Positions 1 to 12,240 of a stretch of 64,000 nt of DNA are shown one piece after another. Positions within the stretch are counted from its first letter, which is position 1. Each line of letters opens with the position of its first letter. The stretch comes from Lamellibrachia columna (lineage: Eukaryota; Annelida; Polychaeta; Sabellida; Siboglinidae). The stretch is taken from NCBI GenBank assembly GCA_963662155.1, contig OY759263.1:19114047-19178046 (forward strand). The letters are read 5' to 3'. The notes under the pieces were generated by a model, which saw only the letters and a program-made list of their open reading frames with translations, had not been told where the DNA came from and ran no database searches. A program made the position numbers and the translations under genes.

Positions 1-102
1 AGCATTTTGACCCAAGTTAACACCACCTTTCGAGAAATTGAACAAAACGACCAACAGCAGCAAGACGCCCACACGGATGATTCTGATTTGATTTCCCAGT
101 AA
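1..102 (+). CDS. possible exon end at window edge, product unknown
   Basis: An open frame runs from base 1 through a Gln/Asp-rich stretch (EQNDQQQQDAHTDDSDLIS) and reaches TAA at 100-102. A perfect GTAAGT donor lies at 99-104, so this may be an internal exon ending at 98 rather than a C-terminus. The composition looks coding (polar, acidic) and unlike the AT-rich sequence that follows. No family is recognised. It could also be a chance open frame, as only 34 codons are visible. Confidence 0.35.
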   Translation, partial: SILTQVNTTFREIEQNDQQQQDAHTDDSDLISQ

Positions 103-1264
103 GTATTGTCTTGTAATAAAAACAAATCTAATCGTAGCCCAGCGGGCAGGCTTCTAATAAACTCCCGCGTGCACACGCAAGCTACAGGCTTCACGAGGTG
201 TGACAGAGGTCTGAAACTCCCATCTCCTATCTGTTTTGGTGTCCAAATTGCTTTTAATTCTTTAGGAAACAACGTCCCACTTACTACCGCACCTCGACCA
301 TTAACTCAGATGTATTTGTGTTTAGCGCTACATGTGTTGGCATTAAAACAAATAGTTATATTTCCCAATTACAATTTCAACTTCTTAGTAATGTATATTT
401 AACTGACAACAGTTAAAAATATGCATATATATAATTATATATATACATATATATATATATTTAGTATATAAAAGATACATTTATCTTATTTAAAGTACGA
501 AATATGAAAGCAGTAAGCTTAATAGCATTGTAACTTGCATGCGTTAACGTGTGTTGGATACAGAAAGTAAAACGTGGATTTTGTCGGGAGGATATGATGT
601 ACGTACTAGCTGGCGATGTATTGAGTGACCCCCCTCATGGGCACAACTCGAGAAAAGTAGGGTTGACCACAGTCACTGGCGTCACTGCAACGCAGGACAG
701 CTATTTCGGGACCGTGAGGGAAGCCCGTCGCGACCGTTGACCAATCCCATGCGCGCTTCACTGACACGAACCGCGCGACGCGGAGCGGTGACTGACCAAT
801 CACATGCGCGCTTCACTGACATGGATGGCGCTTCATATTATCTGACGTCCACTGATGCTACGCTTGCCTTCCAGACAAGGCAGCTAAAGAAAGCAGGTAA
901 CATTTCCGACTGCTGGACTGCTGTAGGGAAAGTGATAGTAAAGGACAATAGTGGTAATGTTATCCACATCTCAAATGAGTGTGACTGCAGTATATGGACA
1001 TAAGTGATATGTGCCAGCGACATCATGCCCAGTATGATTCGTGCGAGTTATAGTTTTAACAATTATAATTTTCTATGTATTACTATTATGTATGTTCTTG
1101 TCATCTGAATCTCCAAATCATGTTTTACTCAACAAAACTAATTGTCATTCAGAGTGCGTGTTTAATGGTTATGAATGTATTCTATACTATTACTCACAGC
1201 AATGACCTGTTACTTTGATACCTCAATGTACTGCCGGTGCATGTGTGATCAAGTAAGACAGTTA
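103..1264. other. no gene seen; minor repeats
   Basis: AT-rich sequence with a TA-rich patch at about 420-475. A GC-richer segment at 560-1010 contains two copies, about 55 bp apart (740-830), of a segment that includes ATGCGCGCTTCACTGACA. Short open frames here have no recognisable domain. Confidence 0.5.
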
Positions 1265-3850
1265 AACCAAGTTAAATGGTAATGGATGATTATACAAATA
1301 TGGTAGATTTATTTCCGTTTGTAAATGTTGATTATGATGATTTTATGACCATAAATTACATATCTAAACCAAACTAAGACCAACACTTACGTGAACTTAA
1401 TACAGTCAGCACAGACTTAAACTTTAGCTCCTTCAATTACAAAGACTATGGTGTTTGTGACTATAAAAAAGACATAGATCCTGATAAAAAAAATGTATAA
1501 TGACATTTTGGTATCTTGCAAATATTACACAGAAGAGCAATTCAATTCATGTCCAACTTAATAACGAAGTGGGTATTTCTGTTATACACTTTAATGCTCG
1601 GAGTCTTAACTGGAATTTTTACAAAATCATGGGTTGCATACATGCCTTAAAGTGTTCCTTTGATATTATTGCCATAACCGAAATTTGGGCAGATCAAACA
1701 AATAGTACTTCAGATTATAATATGCTAGGTTATAATGTATTTAACACTATAACAATTAACAAAAAAGGTGGAAGTGTTGCACTCAACATAAGACATATTC
1801 GAAAGCAAGTTAAGTTACTTTTATTTCTGATTTTACATGTATTTTTGTATAAATGTTGCCCTGTGAAAGGGGTCAATGTAAATACTATCCGACATGAACT
1901 AAAGAAACCATGCCTAACAAGTAGTCTAGTAAATGCTTGCCACAAAAAATAACTTGTAACGGTTATTCCTAAAACACAGAACAGTTACTACAGAAAACAG
2001 ACATAAATTATATAAAAACAAACTGACAGCTGTTCTGAGGGGTGCAAAAAAGAAATATTACTGTGCATTATTGTTGGAGCAAAAAAACAATATTGCAGGT
2101 ACATGGAGGATATTACGAACAATTATGGGTAAAGTGCAGGAGTAACATGAATACCCAGTACATTTTATCAACAATGATAAATTTGTTGGAACTAAAGAAA
2201 ATATTGCCAGCATGTTTAACGAATTCTTTACAAATGTAGGTCCAGACCTTGCTCAAAACATTACAAATCCAGTTGGTTCATCTGCATTTGATTACCTAAA
2301 AAATAGAAATGACAACTGCATGTTTTTGTCACCAGTTGATGAAAAAGAAGTTCATAAGGTTGTTGAAAGCTGCAAAGACAAAAGCTCAACTGATGCAGAT
2401 GGTCTTAGTATGAATATTGTAAAACGTGTAATTACCACAATTATTAAACCACTGATCCATATTTTTAATACATCTTTCAAAACTGGGGTTTTCCCAGAAA
2501 AACTGAAAATTGCTGAAATAATCCCCATATTTAAGGCTGGAAACAAAGAAAACTGCACAAACTATAGACCAATCTCATTACTGCCGCAATTTTCTAAAAT
2601 ATTACAGAAACTTTTTAATACTCGACTAAGTGCATTTGTTGACAAATATAAGGTCATTAACCCTAGTCAATATGGATTTCGTGAAAATATGTCCACCTCC
2701 TATGCTCTAACTGAGTTGGTTAATGAAATAACTGCATCTCTAGATAGCAAAATGCACACAATGGGTGTTTTCATTGACCTAAAAAAGCTTTTGATATAGT
2801 TGATCAAAAATTGCTTTGTGAAAAAATTGAGTTCTATGGTATTAGAGGTGTGGCACATAATTGGATATGAAGTTATTTATCAAATAGAACACATTTTGTC
2901 TGTCTTGGTGGACTTGTTAAATATATTATGTGGTGTCCCGCAAGGTTCAATATTAGGACCTAAACTCTTTATATTGTATGTGAATGATGTATGTAACATT
3001 TCTAAACTCGTAAAGTATATCTTGTTTGCTGATGATACTAATTTGTTTTGTGCAAACAAAAATATCAATCAACTTATTACAACAGGATCATCTGTTCTGG
3101 ACAAAATGTGTACTTGGTTTGCTGTAAACAAGTTGTCCTTGAATGTTTTGAAAACAAGTTACATGTTATTTGGTAATAATACTCTGAGTGCTAATATTGA
3201 CATAACAATCAATGGTGTAAACATTGATAGAGTACGGGTTGCCAAGTTTCTTGGTGTACTAATCGATGAGAAGCTGAATTGGAAAGACCATATAGCAAGT
3301 GTTAAATCTAAACTCTCAAAGAGTACAGCCATATTGTATAAGTGTAGTCAGCTAGTAGACTTACAGTCTATGCACATCTTATACTGCTCTATGTTCTTAC
3401 CATATATTAATTACTGTTCTGAAATATTGGAAAACACTTATCCTACCAATATCAATGGTATTGTCATATTCCAAAAGAGAGCACTGAGACTGTTGTATGG
3501 AGCGAATCGTATTGACCACACAACCCCTCAATTCTACAGGTCACATGCATTAAAATTTGTAGACCTAGACAAATTTAAAACAGCTGTGTTTATGTTTAGT
3601 TCATACCAGTGCAAGTTGCCAGTTAACATATAACAACACTTTGTGAAAAAATATATTTCAACAATAACACGTCAAACAAATCAACTTGTGGGGTGTTGTG
3701 TTACCACAAATATTAGAGCTACGACTCTTTCTGTATATGGCATAAGTCTCTGGAATTCCCTAAATAATGAGCTCACTAACATTAAAACAGTAAGGTCATT
3801 CAAACACAGGTATAAGAAAGCAATCATAAGTGAATATGCATAATTACTCT
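1265..3850 (+). mobile_element. decayed non-LTR retrotransposon (LINE), CR1/L2/jockey-like
   Basis: The start of the endonuclease domain is visible at about 1560-1800 (SVIHFNARSL, then a TEIW motif). A reverse transcriptase follows from about 2212 to 3633, with NYRPISLLP, GVPQGSILGP at 2934-2963, and the catalytic FADDTNLF near 3027-3050. The thumb/C-terminal region continues to the stop at 3841-3843. The reading frame is broken in several places. The clearest break is near 2785, where loss of one base in an A-run shifts the frame just before the conserved AFD motif. The element is therefore inactive. Clade assignment rests on motif style only. Confidence 0.9.
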
Positions 3851-4197
3851 GTATAACATAATCTAGTTACTGTTACTAGTTCTGAGTTAACAGAATACAT
3901 AATATTTCAATAATTTGTTTATCATGTTTATTGAGTATGTAAATAGTAGGACTCTATTCCTTATAAATGTAGGCATTTGAATTGCATGTGATTCAGTATT
4001 TTCTAATTGCACATATTCTGATTACTCAAGAGTTATTAAACGAATAGCTATGTAGGGGATACATTACTCTTGAGTGCCGAATAAACGCGTATTTATATGA
4101 TGAAAAATGACACCCTATACCCACCTTATTTGGCACTATGCTATTATTAAATTTAAACGTTTGTGCCAGCCTATATTATCCGATAATTGTGGAAAAT

Positions 4198-4375
4198 GTG
4201 ACGTATATTTTTGATTAAAACTATGTTACGTATGCTTTTGTTTAAAACTGTTACGTATACTTTTGTTTAAAACTATGTTACGTATACTTTTGTTTAAAAC
4301 TATGTTACGTATACTTTTGTTTAAAACTATGTTACGTATGCTTTTGTTTAAAACTTATGTTACATATACTCAAGT
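4198..4375. repeat. 27-bp minisatellite, about 6 copies
   Basis: Head-to-tail copies of a unit containing GTTACGTATACTTTTGTTT, each with one to three differences. It lies downstream (3' side) of the minus-strand two-exon gene, with nothing coding inside it. The stretch 3851-4197 holds only AT-rich sequence. Confidence 0.85.
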
Positions 4376-4596
4376 GTACTTGAACTGACGTAACAAATCT
4401 CGACATTCGTTTGCCATGAACCATTGAAACCGCCAACCACCAAACGTTGTTTCAGTGCTGGATTTTTGGACTGTGAAGACCGACGGGCAGTGAATGACCG
4501 ATCATCCTGTCACAACTGTTCTCACTTATCCCTACCCAAATATCCGGCGACGAATAACAACGATAGTCTAAATCCGACACCGCTTTCTTTGGCTAC

Positions 4597-5175
4597 CTAC
4601 GAAGTCTGCGCGTCGTCGGTATATTCAAAATCGAACCCTCGTAGAAACTCGCCCACTTCACGTCTGACTTGCGGCAGTTCTCGCGCCGGTCCCTGCAGCT
4701 TCCAGACCCACGACGCGGACGTTGACCCACCCGCTGACATGCCCTTCTCGATGCTCCAACCCTCAGGCAACTCTGGCACGGCCTGCAGCCACGCGTACTT
4801 GTGCGCAGGTCTGCTGTGCTTGTCTTTGTAGCGCGTAAGCTGTTCGCCTCGCAGCGACACCTGTAGCGTCAGTCTCGCGTTGTCCTCGTCACCCTCGGCT
4901 CGACTATGCTCCTCCAGCAGGCGTGTGAGTCGTTTCAGAGTCAGATCGTCGGGAAGGAACTCGTGCCAGCGGGTTGAACCCGGTAGTTTCACAGATATGC
5001 TCTCCAGAGCTCCTGCAATGTAAAGCACGTCGAACTGACACCCTTCCTCCGGTTGGCCGCCGAGTGTCCCCGTGATGAACTCGTCGTTGGCGCCCAGGTG
5101 CAGGTTTATCGTCGGCGTTCCAGAACTGATGATGTCGGCGTACTTGCGCGGCCCGTTGCGAACATTCGCGAGCAC
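4597..5175 (-). CDS. unrecognised GC-rich gene, exon 2 (terminal)
   Basis: On the minus strand a good acceptor (TCTAG) precedes 5175, and the frame stays open to a stop at 4597-4599, giving 192 residues. It joins in phase 0 to the exon at 5606-5911 across a 430-nt intron, predicting a soluble protein of about 294 residues or the C-terminal part of a longer one. No signal peptide or membrane segment is visible. The start of this exon (INLHLGAND, then FDVLYIAGALESISVKL and a Trp) has a beta-sandwich feel loosely like PLAT domains, but I do not regard that as an identification. The middle is charged (LLEEHSRAEGDEDNAR). The exon is far more GC-rich than its surroundings. Confidence 0.65.
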   Translation of the reverse strand: MLANVRNGPRKYADIISSGTPTINLHLGANDEFITGTLGGQPEEGCQFDVLYIAGALESISVKLPGSTRWHEFLPDDLTLKRLTRLLEEHSRAEGDEDNARLTLQVSLRGEQLTRYKDKHSRPAHKYAWLQAVPELPEGWSIEKGMSAGGSTSASWVWKLQGPARELPQVRREVGEFLRGFDFEYTDDAQTS

Positions 5176-5179
5176 CTAG

Positions 5180-5565
5180 AGACCAGGACATCAAGAGACG
5201 ACCAAATTGAAGCTTTGTAGCACTGAATGGTTATGAAGATATTAATAGAAATATAGTCTTCAGACTTGAAGTAGGTAGTAGAACAGGAGGGCATACACGC
5301 ATTAGTACAAGTGTATATTGGATATGAGAAACTATTAATTCTCACAGAGGACAATAAATTATTAGAATAAACGATCTACTGATTGTGTTAATGCTAGGGC
5401 AGTGTGAATATGCTAAACAATTAAATTGACAGATATCTGACAAGGGTGGGTTACACTGACAAAGGAAACAGTTTTAGACTCTCAGTAAGCCTTGTCCTTT
5501 AGCTAACATTTTTATTATATATCTTGTGAAATCTTGCACAATGTGGTTAAATCTTGTTAAACCTT
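5180..5565 (+). mobile_element. LINE 3' fragment inside the intron of the GC-rich gene
   Basis: This resembles the 3' ends of the LINE copies at 9838-12240 and 35690-37430. The markers run in order: a block like GGACATCAAG, the run encoding NGYENINRN, the TCTCACAGAGGACAAT block, and the CTAGCAGTGTGAATATG block. It is heavily diverged. It sits in the intron between 5606 and 5175, opposite to the host gene. Confidence 0.75.
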
Positions 5566-5605
5566 GTTATATATTGCTACAGCTTGTAAGATCTTTAAAA
5601 ATCAC

Positions 5606-5911
5606 CTCAGCTGGGATGGTTAGGTAGCCGGCGCCGCTGTCGTCCGGGTTGCGAGTGAAACCCATCCGGCCGGTGTCTGGGACGCGACTAACGATGACGG
5701 TGTCCGTGTCGCGGTGGTAGCCGAACCGGACGAGGTCGCCGTGGTTCAGGCCATGAGTGTTGATGAAAGCCTTCACGTCGTCGTACGTCTCGGGTTTCGT
5801 GCCGGCCGCGTCGTCGATGTGCGCGACACCTGGATGGCACGGGGAATCCTTCTCGCCGTTAACTATGTACAGTTTGCTCGGCGTGTCCCAGTTGTAGTCC
5901 GAACCATCCAT
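5606..5911 (-). CDS. unrecognised GC-rich gene, exon 1 of those visible
   Basis: The frame encodes 102 residues, starting MDGSDYNW and including SPCHPGVAHIDDAAG and GDLVRFGYHRDTDTVIV. It ends at a GTGATT donor (5604-5605 on the complement) exactly between codons. A TTCCCACAG acceptor-like sequence abuts the ATG at 5911, so either translation starts here or this is an internal exon whose first codon happens to be ATG. Upstream exons on the minus strand were not found. The frame and phase match the exon at 4597-5175. The product is unknown, and no catalytic motif was recognised. Confidence 0.6.
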
Positions 5912-5956
5912 CTGTGGGAAGATAGGGATTCTCGTTTCGTTTTGCGATAGCTGACG

Positions 5957-6374
5957 AGATTATGCATTTCCGGCCCCCAAGTTGTACACACCATAACACG
6001 TTAAACGTAGGGGAGATCGGGTTGGTTGTTACAATGTTCAGCTAAAGTATGATATGCATTATCTCTGTCAATGTATTCATTAAATTTATTATTCGCGTTA
6101 CTAAAATGAAATAGTGAATGACAAATATATACTGCCAATGTGCATAACAATGTAGGTGTTCACACCTTCATATATTTTTTATTTTTAGTTCCAAAAAGCA
6201 CTCATTCACCGGATTCTTACATAAAAATTAATTGACAGAGACAATGCATATCATACGTTGACAGAGATAATGCATATCATACTTTAGCTAAACATTGTAA
6301 CAACCAAACCCGATCTTCCCTACGTTTAACGTGTTATGGTGTGCACAACTTGGGGGCCGGAAATGCGTTATCTC
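5957..6374. repeat. large imperfect inverted repeat (MITE-like foldback)
   Basis: The arm at about 5957-6082 is nearly the reverse complement of about 6244-6374. Both contain GCATTTCCGGCCCCCAAG, CACCATAACACGTTAAACGT and GTTGTTACAATGTT. The spacer is about 160 bp. The right arm has a short internal duplication of the GACAGAGATAATGCATATCATAC block. It codes for nothing. The arms suggest a non-autonomous foldback DNA element. Confidence 0.8.
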
Positions 6375-6385
6375 GTGAACTATCA

Positions 6386-6387
<2 letters not shown>

Positions 6388-6441
<54 letters not shown>
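6388..6441. repeat. (TA)n microsatellite
   Basis: Uninterrupted TA dinucleotides directly abutting the right arm of the foldback element. Confidence 0.95.
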
Positions 6442-6443
<2 letters not shown>

Positions 6444-6497
6444 GACATTCACTATTTCATACTTCATTCGATCATTTTTATTCCATTTACAATTAAT

Positions 6498-6592
6498 TGT
6501 TATGTAAGAATTCGGGGAATAAGTGCCCTTTGGTAACTAAAAATGGAAAAATATATGAAGCTGTGAACACCTGCATTGTTATGCACACTGCG
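6498..6592. repeat. inverted second copy of the foldback spacer
   Basis: Reverse complement of about 6138-6230, the spacer of the preceding inverted repeat, with shared CACCTGCATTGTTATGCACA-like and AAAAATATATGAAG-like blocks. Further related sequence (GTTGACAGAGATAAT) recurs at about 6797. The cluster looks like overlapping, rearranged copies of one element. Confidence 0.7.
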
Positions 6593-6870
6593 TATAAGAT
6601 GTAGAAGTGGGCATAATACAATTGTTGTAATAACAATAACATGTACGAGCGAGTCTTGCTTTGCGATCCACGCGTTCTTTGCTGTAACAACGTGCCCCGG
6701 AAGCCCGGGAAACTTCACATATCTACCTAACTACAATACGGAATATCAATGGTATGGTATATTTTATTAACGCGAATAATAAATTTAACGAATACGTTGA
6801 CAGAGATAATAATAATACTGCATATAACATCGTACGTGTGTGTATCATTCAATTAAGTAAAAGTCGCATT

Positions 6871-6872
<2 letters not shown>

Positions 6873-6931
<59 letters not shown>

Positions 6932-6980
6932 ACACCACACCACACCACACCACACCACACCACACCACACCACACCACAC
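6873..6980. repeat. (CA)29 followed by (CACAC)10
   Basis: Pure CA to about 6930, then ten perfect pentamer copies of CACAC. The compound structure suggests the pentamer arose from the CA tract. Confidence 0.95.
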
Positions 6981-7078
6981 GGTGACCCAGGCCCTTAGCC
7001 AGAAATAAACCTTTGCCAGTCTTGAGCATTCTAAAAAACCTGAAACGCGCGAACAGCTTCCGTGGAAGCCGCTGCGTC

Positions 7079-7290
7079 TATGACAGCCATTATTGGCCCA
7101 ATTAATTGTTTTCATTGGCAAGCTAATGCTGCTTGATATAATGACAGCCATTAACGACCCATTTGGTTTTTGCACTGGTACACCGATGCAATTTGAGCAA
7201 ATGTCAAATGACAGCCATTATTGCCTGAATTAGGTTTTTTCAATGGCAGGCCAAGTCCGGTTTAACCATTATTGGCCCAATCGAGTCTTA
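7079..7290. repeat. degenerate ~65-bp tandem repeat, 3-4 copies
   Basis: The phrase ATGACAGCCATTATTGGCC recurs in altered form at 7079, 7140, 7207 and about 7262. Each is followed by an AATTAGGTTTTT-like and CAATGGCA-like block. Confidence 0.7.
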
Positions 7291-9190
7291 CTAGCTGTGC
7301 AGCGAGGTTGGCATTATCACCTGCACAGTGATAATAATAATAGAATATTTGTTAATTTTATTTCACGCTGCTAGCATTTACAGTAGTGGTTATAAACCAG
7401 TACGCTAGTCTTCACAAGTGAAATAATGCACTCACATGTCGTCGTAAAATAAATGTTATTCTTTCAGTCATTGTCAGCACACAACTTGCTGACTGAGCTA
7501 TCCGTACGAGCCGCCCGAGCGTTGTTACTGTTGTAACAACTTGCCCCAATACAACTTGCCCTAAACACAGATGAACTCAATTGGATGATAACAAATCCTG
7601 AATTTCAGTTTAATTTCTACTTGGCAAAATAATATACTACATAGCTCAGATATATTTCAAAGTTTCATTCATGAAACATAAAAAGTGGCTGCATGGGGTG
7701 ATAACATGTGGGCATACCAAACACAGTTTTAGGTGATTAAAGTCATATTTGTCCACACCTCGTTAACTTCGTCTTCTTAGCTCCCGATTTTTGGACAGTG
7801 TGTCCGCTGGTGGACTTCCAACTACCACCTGTCGATGGTATCTCCAGACGCAGGCTATGTTTTCGTAAAACAACTCTGTAACAACTTGCCCCTGTGTACA
7901 AGCCCCGGTCTCCCCTACCTATGTCATTATAAAATAAACCATTGGTATTAGCATTATCACATTTTAATGCTTGTTGTTTTAACAAATAATAGAGAAGTAA
8001 ATGTGTTACTGCTTGTTCTCTGTTTTAATACCAAATGTGTTTATGTGTGAAATGCGATAGTGGATTGCATGTTGTTGGGAGCAAGAAGTGAATGTTTATG
8101 GGCAAATTTTCATAAACCAAAATGGTGGCTGACGAGACTTGTGTGACAGTGCAAAGATCAGATTATTCGCCAAGCATTCAAGCAAAGTTTCAATAGACAG
8201 CGGAAGAGTCCACTGCAGCCTCACTGCATATATGGTCATCAATATTACACACACAAAACTACCTGCCATTCAATTTCTCATGAGTCTGAATATTTTTGGG
8301 TTGTTAATGAAAACAATTTCAAGAAAATATCCAGAAGTCAACGACAGTGTACGATATGAATTTTCATGTTTCCATGTTTATTTTATTTAGTCGACTGACA
8401 CACACAGTTTGACTGCACAGTGGAACCTCACTATTATCACCTTCAGGAGTTGGGACTGGATCAAAGTGACATTATACTGGACTGCTATGGCGACCTTTGA
8501 CTGTAGTTGATCATAAAGTTAATGTTTCAGCGAAATGTCAATGTTTCGATGCACATAAAGAAATTGATCAACACATTTCGTCAGGCAATTTCCAGTGACG
8601 TATCCACTCATTTTTATTGAATCAAAAACATTTACCCCTTTTAGGGGGTCAAGCAGAGTTGTTGGTCGGTAATAGATAAAGTGCCTTAGTACATAAGTTG
8701 GAAGGCACAATAGCTATAATAAATAAGGTGCCTGTCATAATAGATAAGGTATTTGCCATAATAGATAAGGTGCATGCTTTAGGTCAACTGAATATGTGAA
8801 TATACAAATTTAATGACATGCACACATGCCATTATAACATATGTATATGTGTGCACACCTGCTTTCTGTTACAAGCATTGCTAGGCCACTGCCATTTACT
8901 GAATTAATAATAACCATTATGTTAAGAAAATTAGCTCCCCTGGTTATTGTGAAAATGCCCATATTCAGAGTTGGGGTCAAAAAGCAAAGGTCAAGCCAAC
9001 GAAGAACAGCCGGCTTTGCTCGCTTCAAGAAAACTCATTTCAACTGTGATCTGGACTAGAGAAGGTGCAGCCCTCGGTTATCCTGGTGCTAAAATCTTTT
9101 TTGAAAGAGGATGATGTGCCCACATTATTCCCAGTAGTGGAAGCTATGTTGATACCACCAATCCATAGAACACAGGCAGTGACAAGAGCG
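7291..9190. other. no gene seen; scattered repeat pieces
   Basis: Blocks of the type TGTAACAACTTGCCCC occur at about 7530 and 7878, and a related one lies near 50460. Short ATAATAGATAAGGT copies occur at 8735-8772. No open frame has a recognisable domain or credible splice sites. Confidence 0.5.
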
Positions 9191-9194
9191 TTTT

Positions 9195-9835
9195 AACAAG
9201 ATTTGCCATCCAAGCCAAAGGATGCTGACTCGGACTGTTCACGGACAATCGTAGGAACGCTGCTTTTATTCACGTTTACGAAAAAGGCATCGACTGTCGT
9301 GTACTTTGACGTTGACATTATCGTATCTTTTCACTCGTTTGGTAAGTGTCATTTTGAATTCGCCCCACGACATCCGGGTCACGAGATTGTTTCTTCAAAT
9401 GAGAGCGCCAATGGATAGGCACTGAGAAACGCCACACAACGCGTTTCCCAACCAATGACATACACGATTACAACAAATAGAGATCAACCGCAGTATCATT
9501 ATTTTCCAACGATGTCAATGTTAAAAAATATATAGTCCTATAGATCGGCAGTATTCGCTATTCTGCCGCCGACAACATTCGTCGAATCAGGACCGCGTGC
9601 GCTATGTCATCGCTAAGTCTAAGATAGTTCAAACAATTTTTTTTTTTAAATTCACCTTGCAAAAAGAAAAACCAGTCTTATTTTATTTTAACCTTCGTCG
9701 TAAGACATTTGGCCGTCTCCAAGACGGGCAGACGGGTCCCTGGCTAATGGCCGGCACACCACACCACCACAGTAGCACCCACACCCACACATGCACGCAC
9801 GCACCACATGTTGTTACAGTAGGAAAATTTAACAA
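9195..9835. other. no gene seen; LINE 3'-end scrap at left
   Basis: At about 9195-9222 there is a short copy of the LINE 3'-terminal phrase GATTTGCCATCCAAGCCAAA, also found at 9846. The rest is unique or unrecognised sequence, with short ACAC/CGCA tracts near 9778-9805. Confidence 0.5.
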
Positions 9836-9837
9836 GA

Positions 9838-12240
9838 TTTAACAAGATTTGCCATCCAAGCCAAAGGCCAAAATGGCAAGTGGACAAGGAAGCCATTGGC
9901 TTATCTAGAGTCCATCAGTGTTCATCTACGTGTAACCCGCCCTCCTGCGATATGTGTCCAACTTGTTTATAAACATATTCACGCTGCTAGCAGTTATACA
10001 ATCCATAGATAATTTGTTCCATTCATTTACTGTCCTCTGTGAGAATGAGTATTTCCTGATATCCAATCTACACTGATCCTTTACTAACTTTACCTCATGT
10101 CCTCTAGTTCTGCTATCTTTCTTGAGAGAAAAAAACATATTTCTATCAATATTTTCATACCCATTCAATATCTTAAAAACTTCAATCTGATCTCCTCTTA
10201 ACCTCCTTGTCTCTAGAGTTGTTAAACCACATTCTTTCAGGCGTTCTTCATAACTAAGGTCTCTCAGTTCCGGAATAATTTTAGTTGCTCTCCTCTATAC
10301 GTGTTCAAGTGTATCTATATCCTTCTTATGATATGGTCTCCACGCTTGTATACAGTATTCTAAATGAGGTCTAACCATTGCTTTATACAGGTATAATTAG
10401 CTTTTTATTCTTGTAAGTTATGTTTCTCCTAATCAACCCAATAATTTGATTAACCTTTGAAGCTGCAATACCACACTGCTCTGAAACTTTCATATCAGCA
10501 CTTATTGTAACTCCTAAGTCCTTTTCTTTTATAGTAGTATGCAGAACGGTATCTCCCATTTTATAGTTTACATCCAAGTTCCCATGTCCTGTGTGCAGGC
10601 ATTTACATTTCCCAAAATTGAACAACATCTGCCATTTCTCAGACCATTTCACTAATCTGTCTAGATCGTTTTGTAAATGTTGTTTATCACCATCAGTGTT
10701 AGCCTTTCTAAACACTTTTGTGTCATCTGCAAATTTGAGTATGTTACTTGTTATATTGTCGTCCAAGTCATTGATACATATTAAGAATAATAAAGGTCCT
10801 AATACTGATCCTTGTGGTACCCCACTCAAAACTGATTTCCAGTTTAAAACTTCTCCATTTACTACAACATGCTGTCTTCTGTCAGTCAGCCATTGTTCTA
10901 TCCAGTCAATTAAGCCATCCCTGATACACAGGCTTTAAATTTAAGTAGTAAACTTTGATGTGGCACTTTGTCAAAAGCTTTCTGAAAATCTAAGTAGATA
11001 ATATCTACTGGCGATCCCTCGTCAATCCAATTAGTGATTTCTTCCAAAAAACAACATATTTGTTAAGCATGACCTCGCTTTTAGGAATCCATTTTGAGAT
11101 GAATTTAATAATTTATGCCTAACAAGGAAGTCCACCATACAGGGTTGTTTGATTTAAATCATTTGATTTAAATCATTGATTTAAATCACTCCAAAAAAAT
11201 CATTGATTTATGATTTTTTTTTTACTTCCGGTTTTTTTTAATAGCTGATTTATATGAATTTAACACAAATAATTGTTTACAAGCATTGAGATCAACAATG
11301 TTTTGTATGTTTTTTAATACAAAACACAAAGTGCGCACACTTGTGTAGCTGTATTGTCACCAGATAGCCTGATAGTCAAATATTTTATGACATTGTGTAT
11401 GTTTGAGCTATTCCCTTTCTGAATGCAGTGAAGCCACATAAACTTGTCTTCCAGAGGAAGTATCTTTTCAACACAGAAGCCCTGAGTTAAAGTCCACTTA
11501 TAGCTTATGCTAGTTGTTACCAATTCAGTATGTTGACTCAGTTGTTTAATACTGTACCAGTTTGTATTCTGGTTGGAGACCCTTAGAGTACACAGAGCCC
11601 TGGACAGGTGCTAATCCACCCTATAGGCAAACAATAATTACCACTGCTACAGCCACAGACACACAGCATGCTTTCCTTTCCAAGACAGATTATGCAACTA
11701 CAGGGGGTGAGGCCTTGTGGACATTGTCTAATGTCTTTATATAAGCAAAAATCATGTACCCTCTGTTAAGACAAGAACCCAAATCGATTTGAATAGAACA
11801 TGTTTGAAAGAGAAGAACATGTTTGAAAGAGTTTACAAATTTAAACATCTATATAAATATCTATAAACCAGATTTCAAAAAAATCAAATAAATAAAAAAA
11901 ATCAAATAAATCAGATTTTTTTTTTAAATCATGATTTTCAACCCTGCCACCATATGGTCTTTAATTAACCTTTCTAATAATTTACAAATTACTGACATTA
12001 ACCTCACTGGTCTGTAATTCTCTTACTTATTTCTCGAAAACTTTTTAAATAATGGTATGATGTTTGCTTCTTTCCATTCAAAATGATAAATGATAAGTTG
12101 AACACTCTTGCAAGTGGTGTACTGATTTGTTCTACCATTTCCATTAGTAGTTTTTGGAGGAATTCCATCTACTCCCGGTGATTTATTATCTTTCATTGCC
12201 TTTATATTTTCTTAACAACCATTTCTGGAGTTACAATTAA
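9838..12240 (-). mobile_element. 5'-truncated LINE, CR1/L2/jockey-like, split by a hAT-like insertion
   Basis: On the minus strand, the N-terminal part of the reverse transcriptase lies at about 11955-12240. After a DNA-element insertion it continues from about 11130 down to 9926. Visible motifs are SGVPQGSVLGPLLFL and the catalytic FADDTKVF near 10710-10740, then the C-terminal block NGYENIDRN ... YSFSQRTVNEWNKL ending at 9926. The 3' untranslated end carries the GGATGGCAA...ATCTTGTTAAATC tail that recurs elsewhere in the window. Several frameshifts and stops make it inactive. Confidence 0.9.
11140..11946. mobile_element. non-autonomous hAT-like element, copy 1 (807 bp)
   Basis: Terminal inverted repeats CAGGGTTG / CAACCCTG are visible. 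They are flanked by a perfect 8-bp target duplication CCACCATA (11132-11139 and 11947-11954), the hallmark of hAT elements. Subterminal regions are made of ATTTAAATCA-type repeats. The interior has no transposase, only a short open frame on the minus strand that is also partly open in copy 2 (17086-17843). It interrupts the minus-strand LINE. Target-site length and terminal CAGGG are the grounds for assigning the superfamily. Confidence 0.88.
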
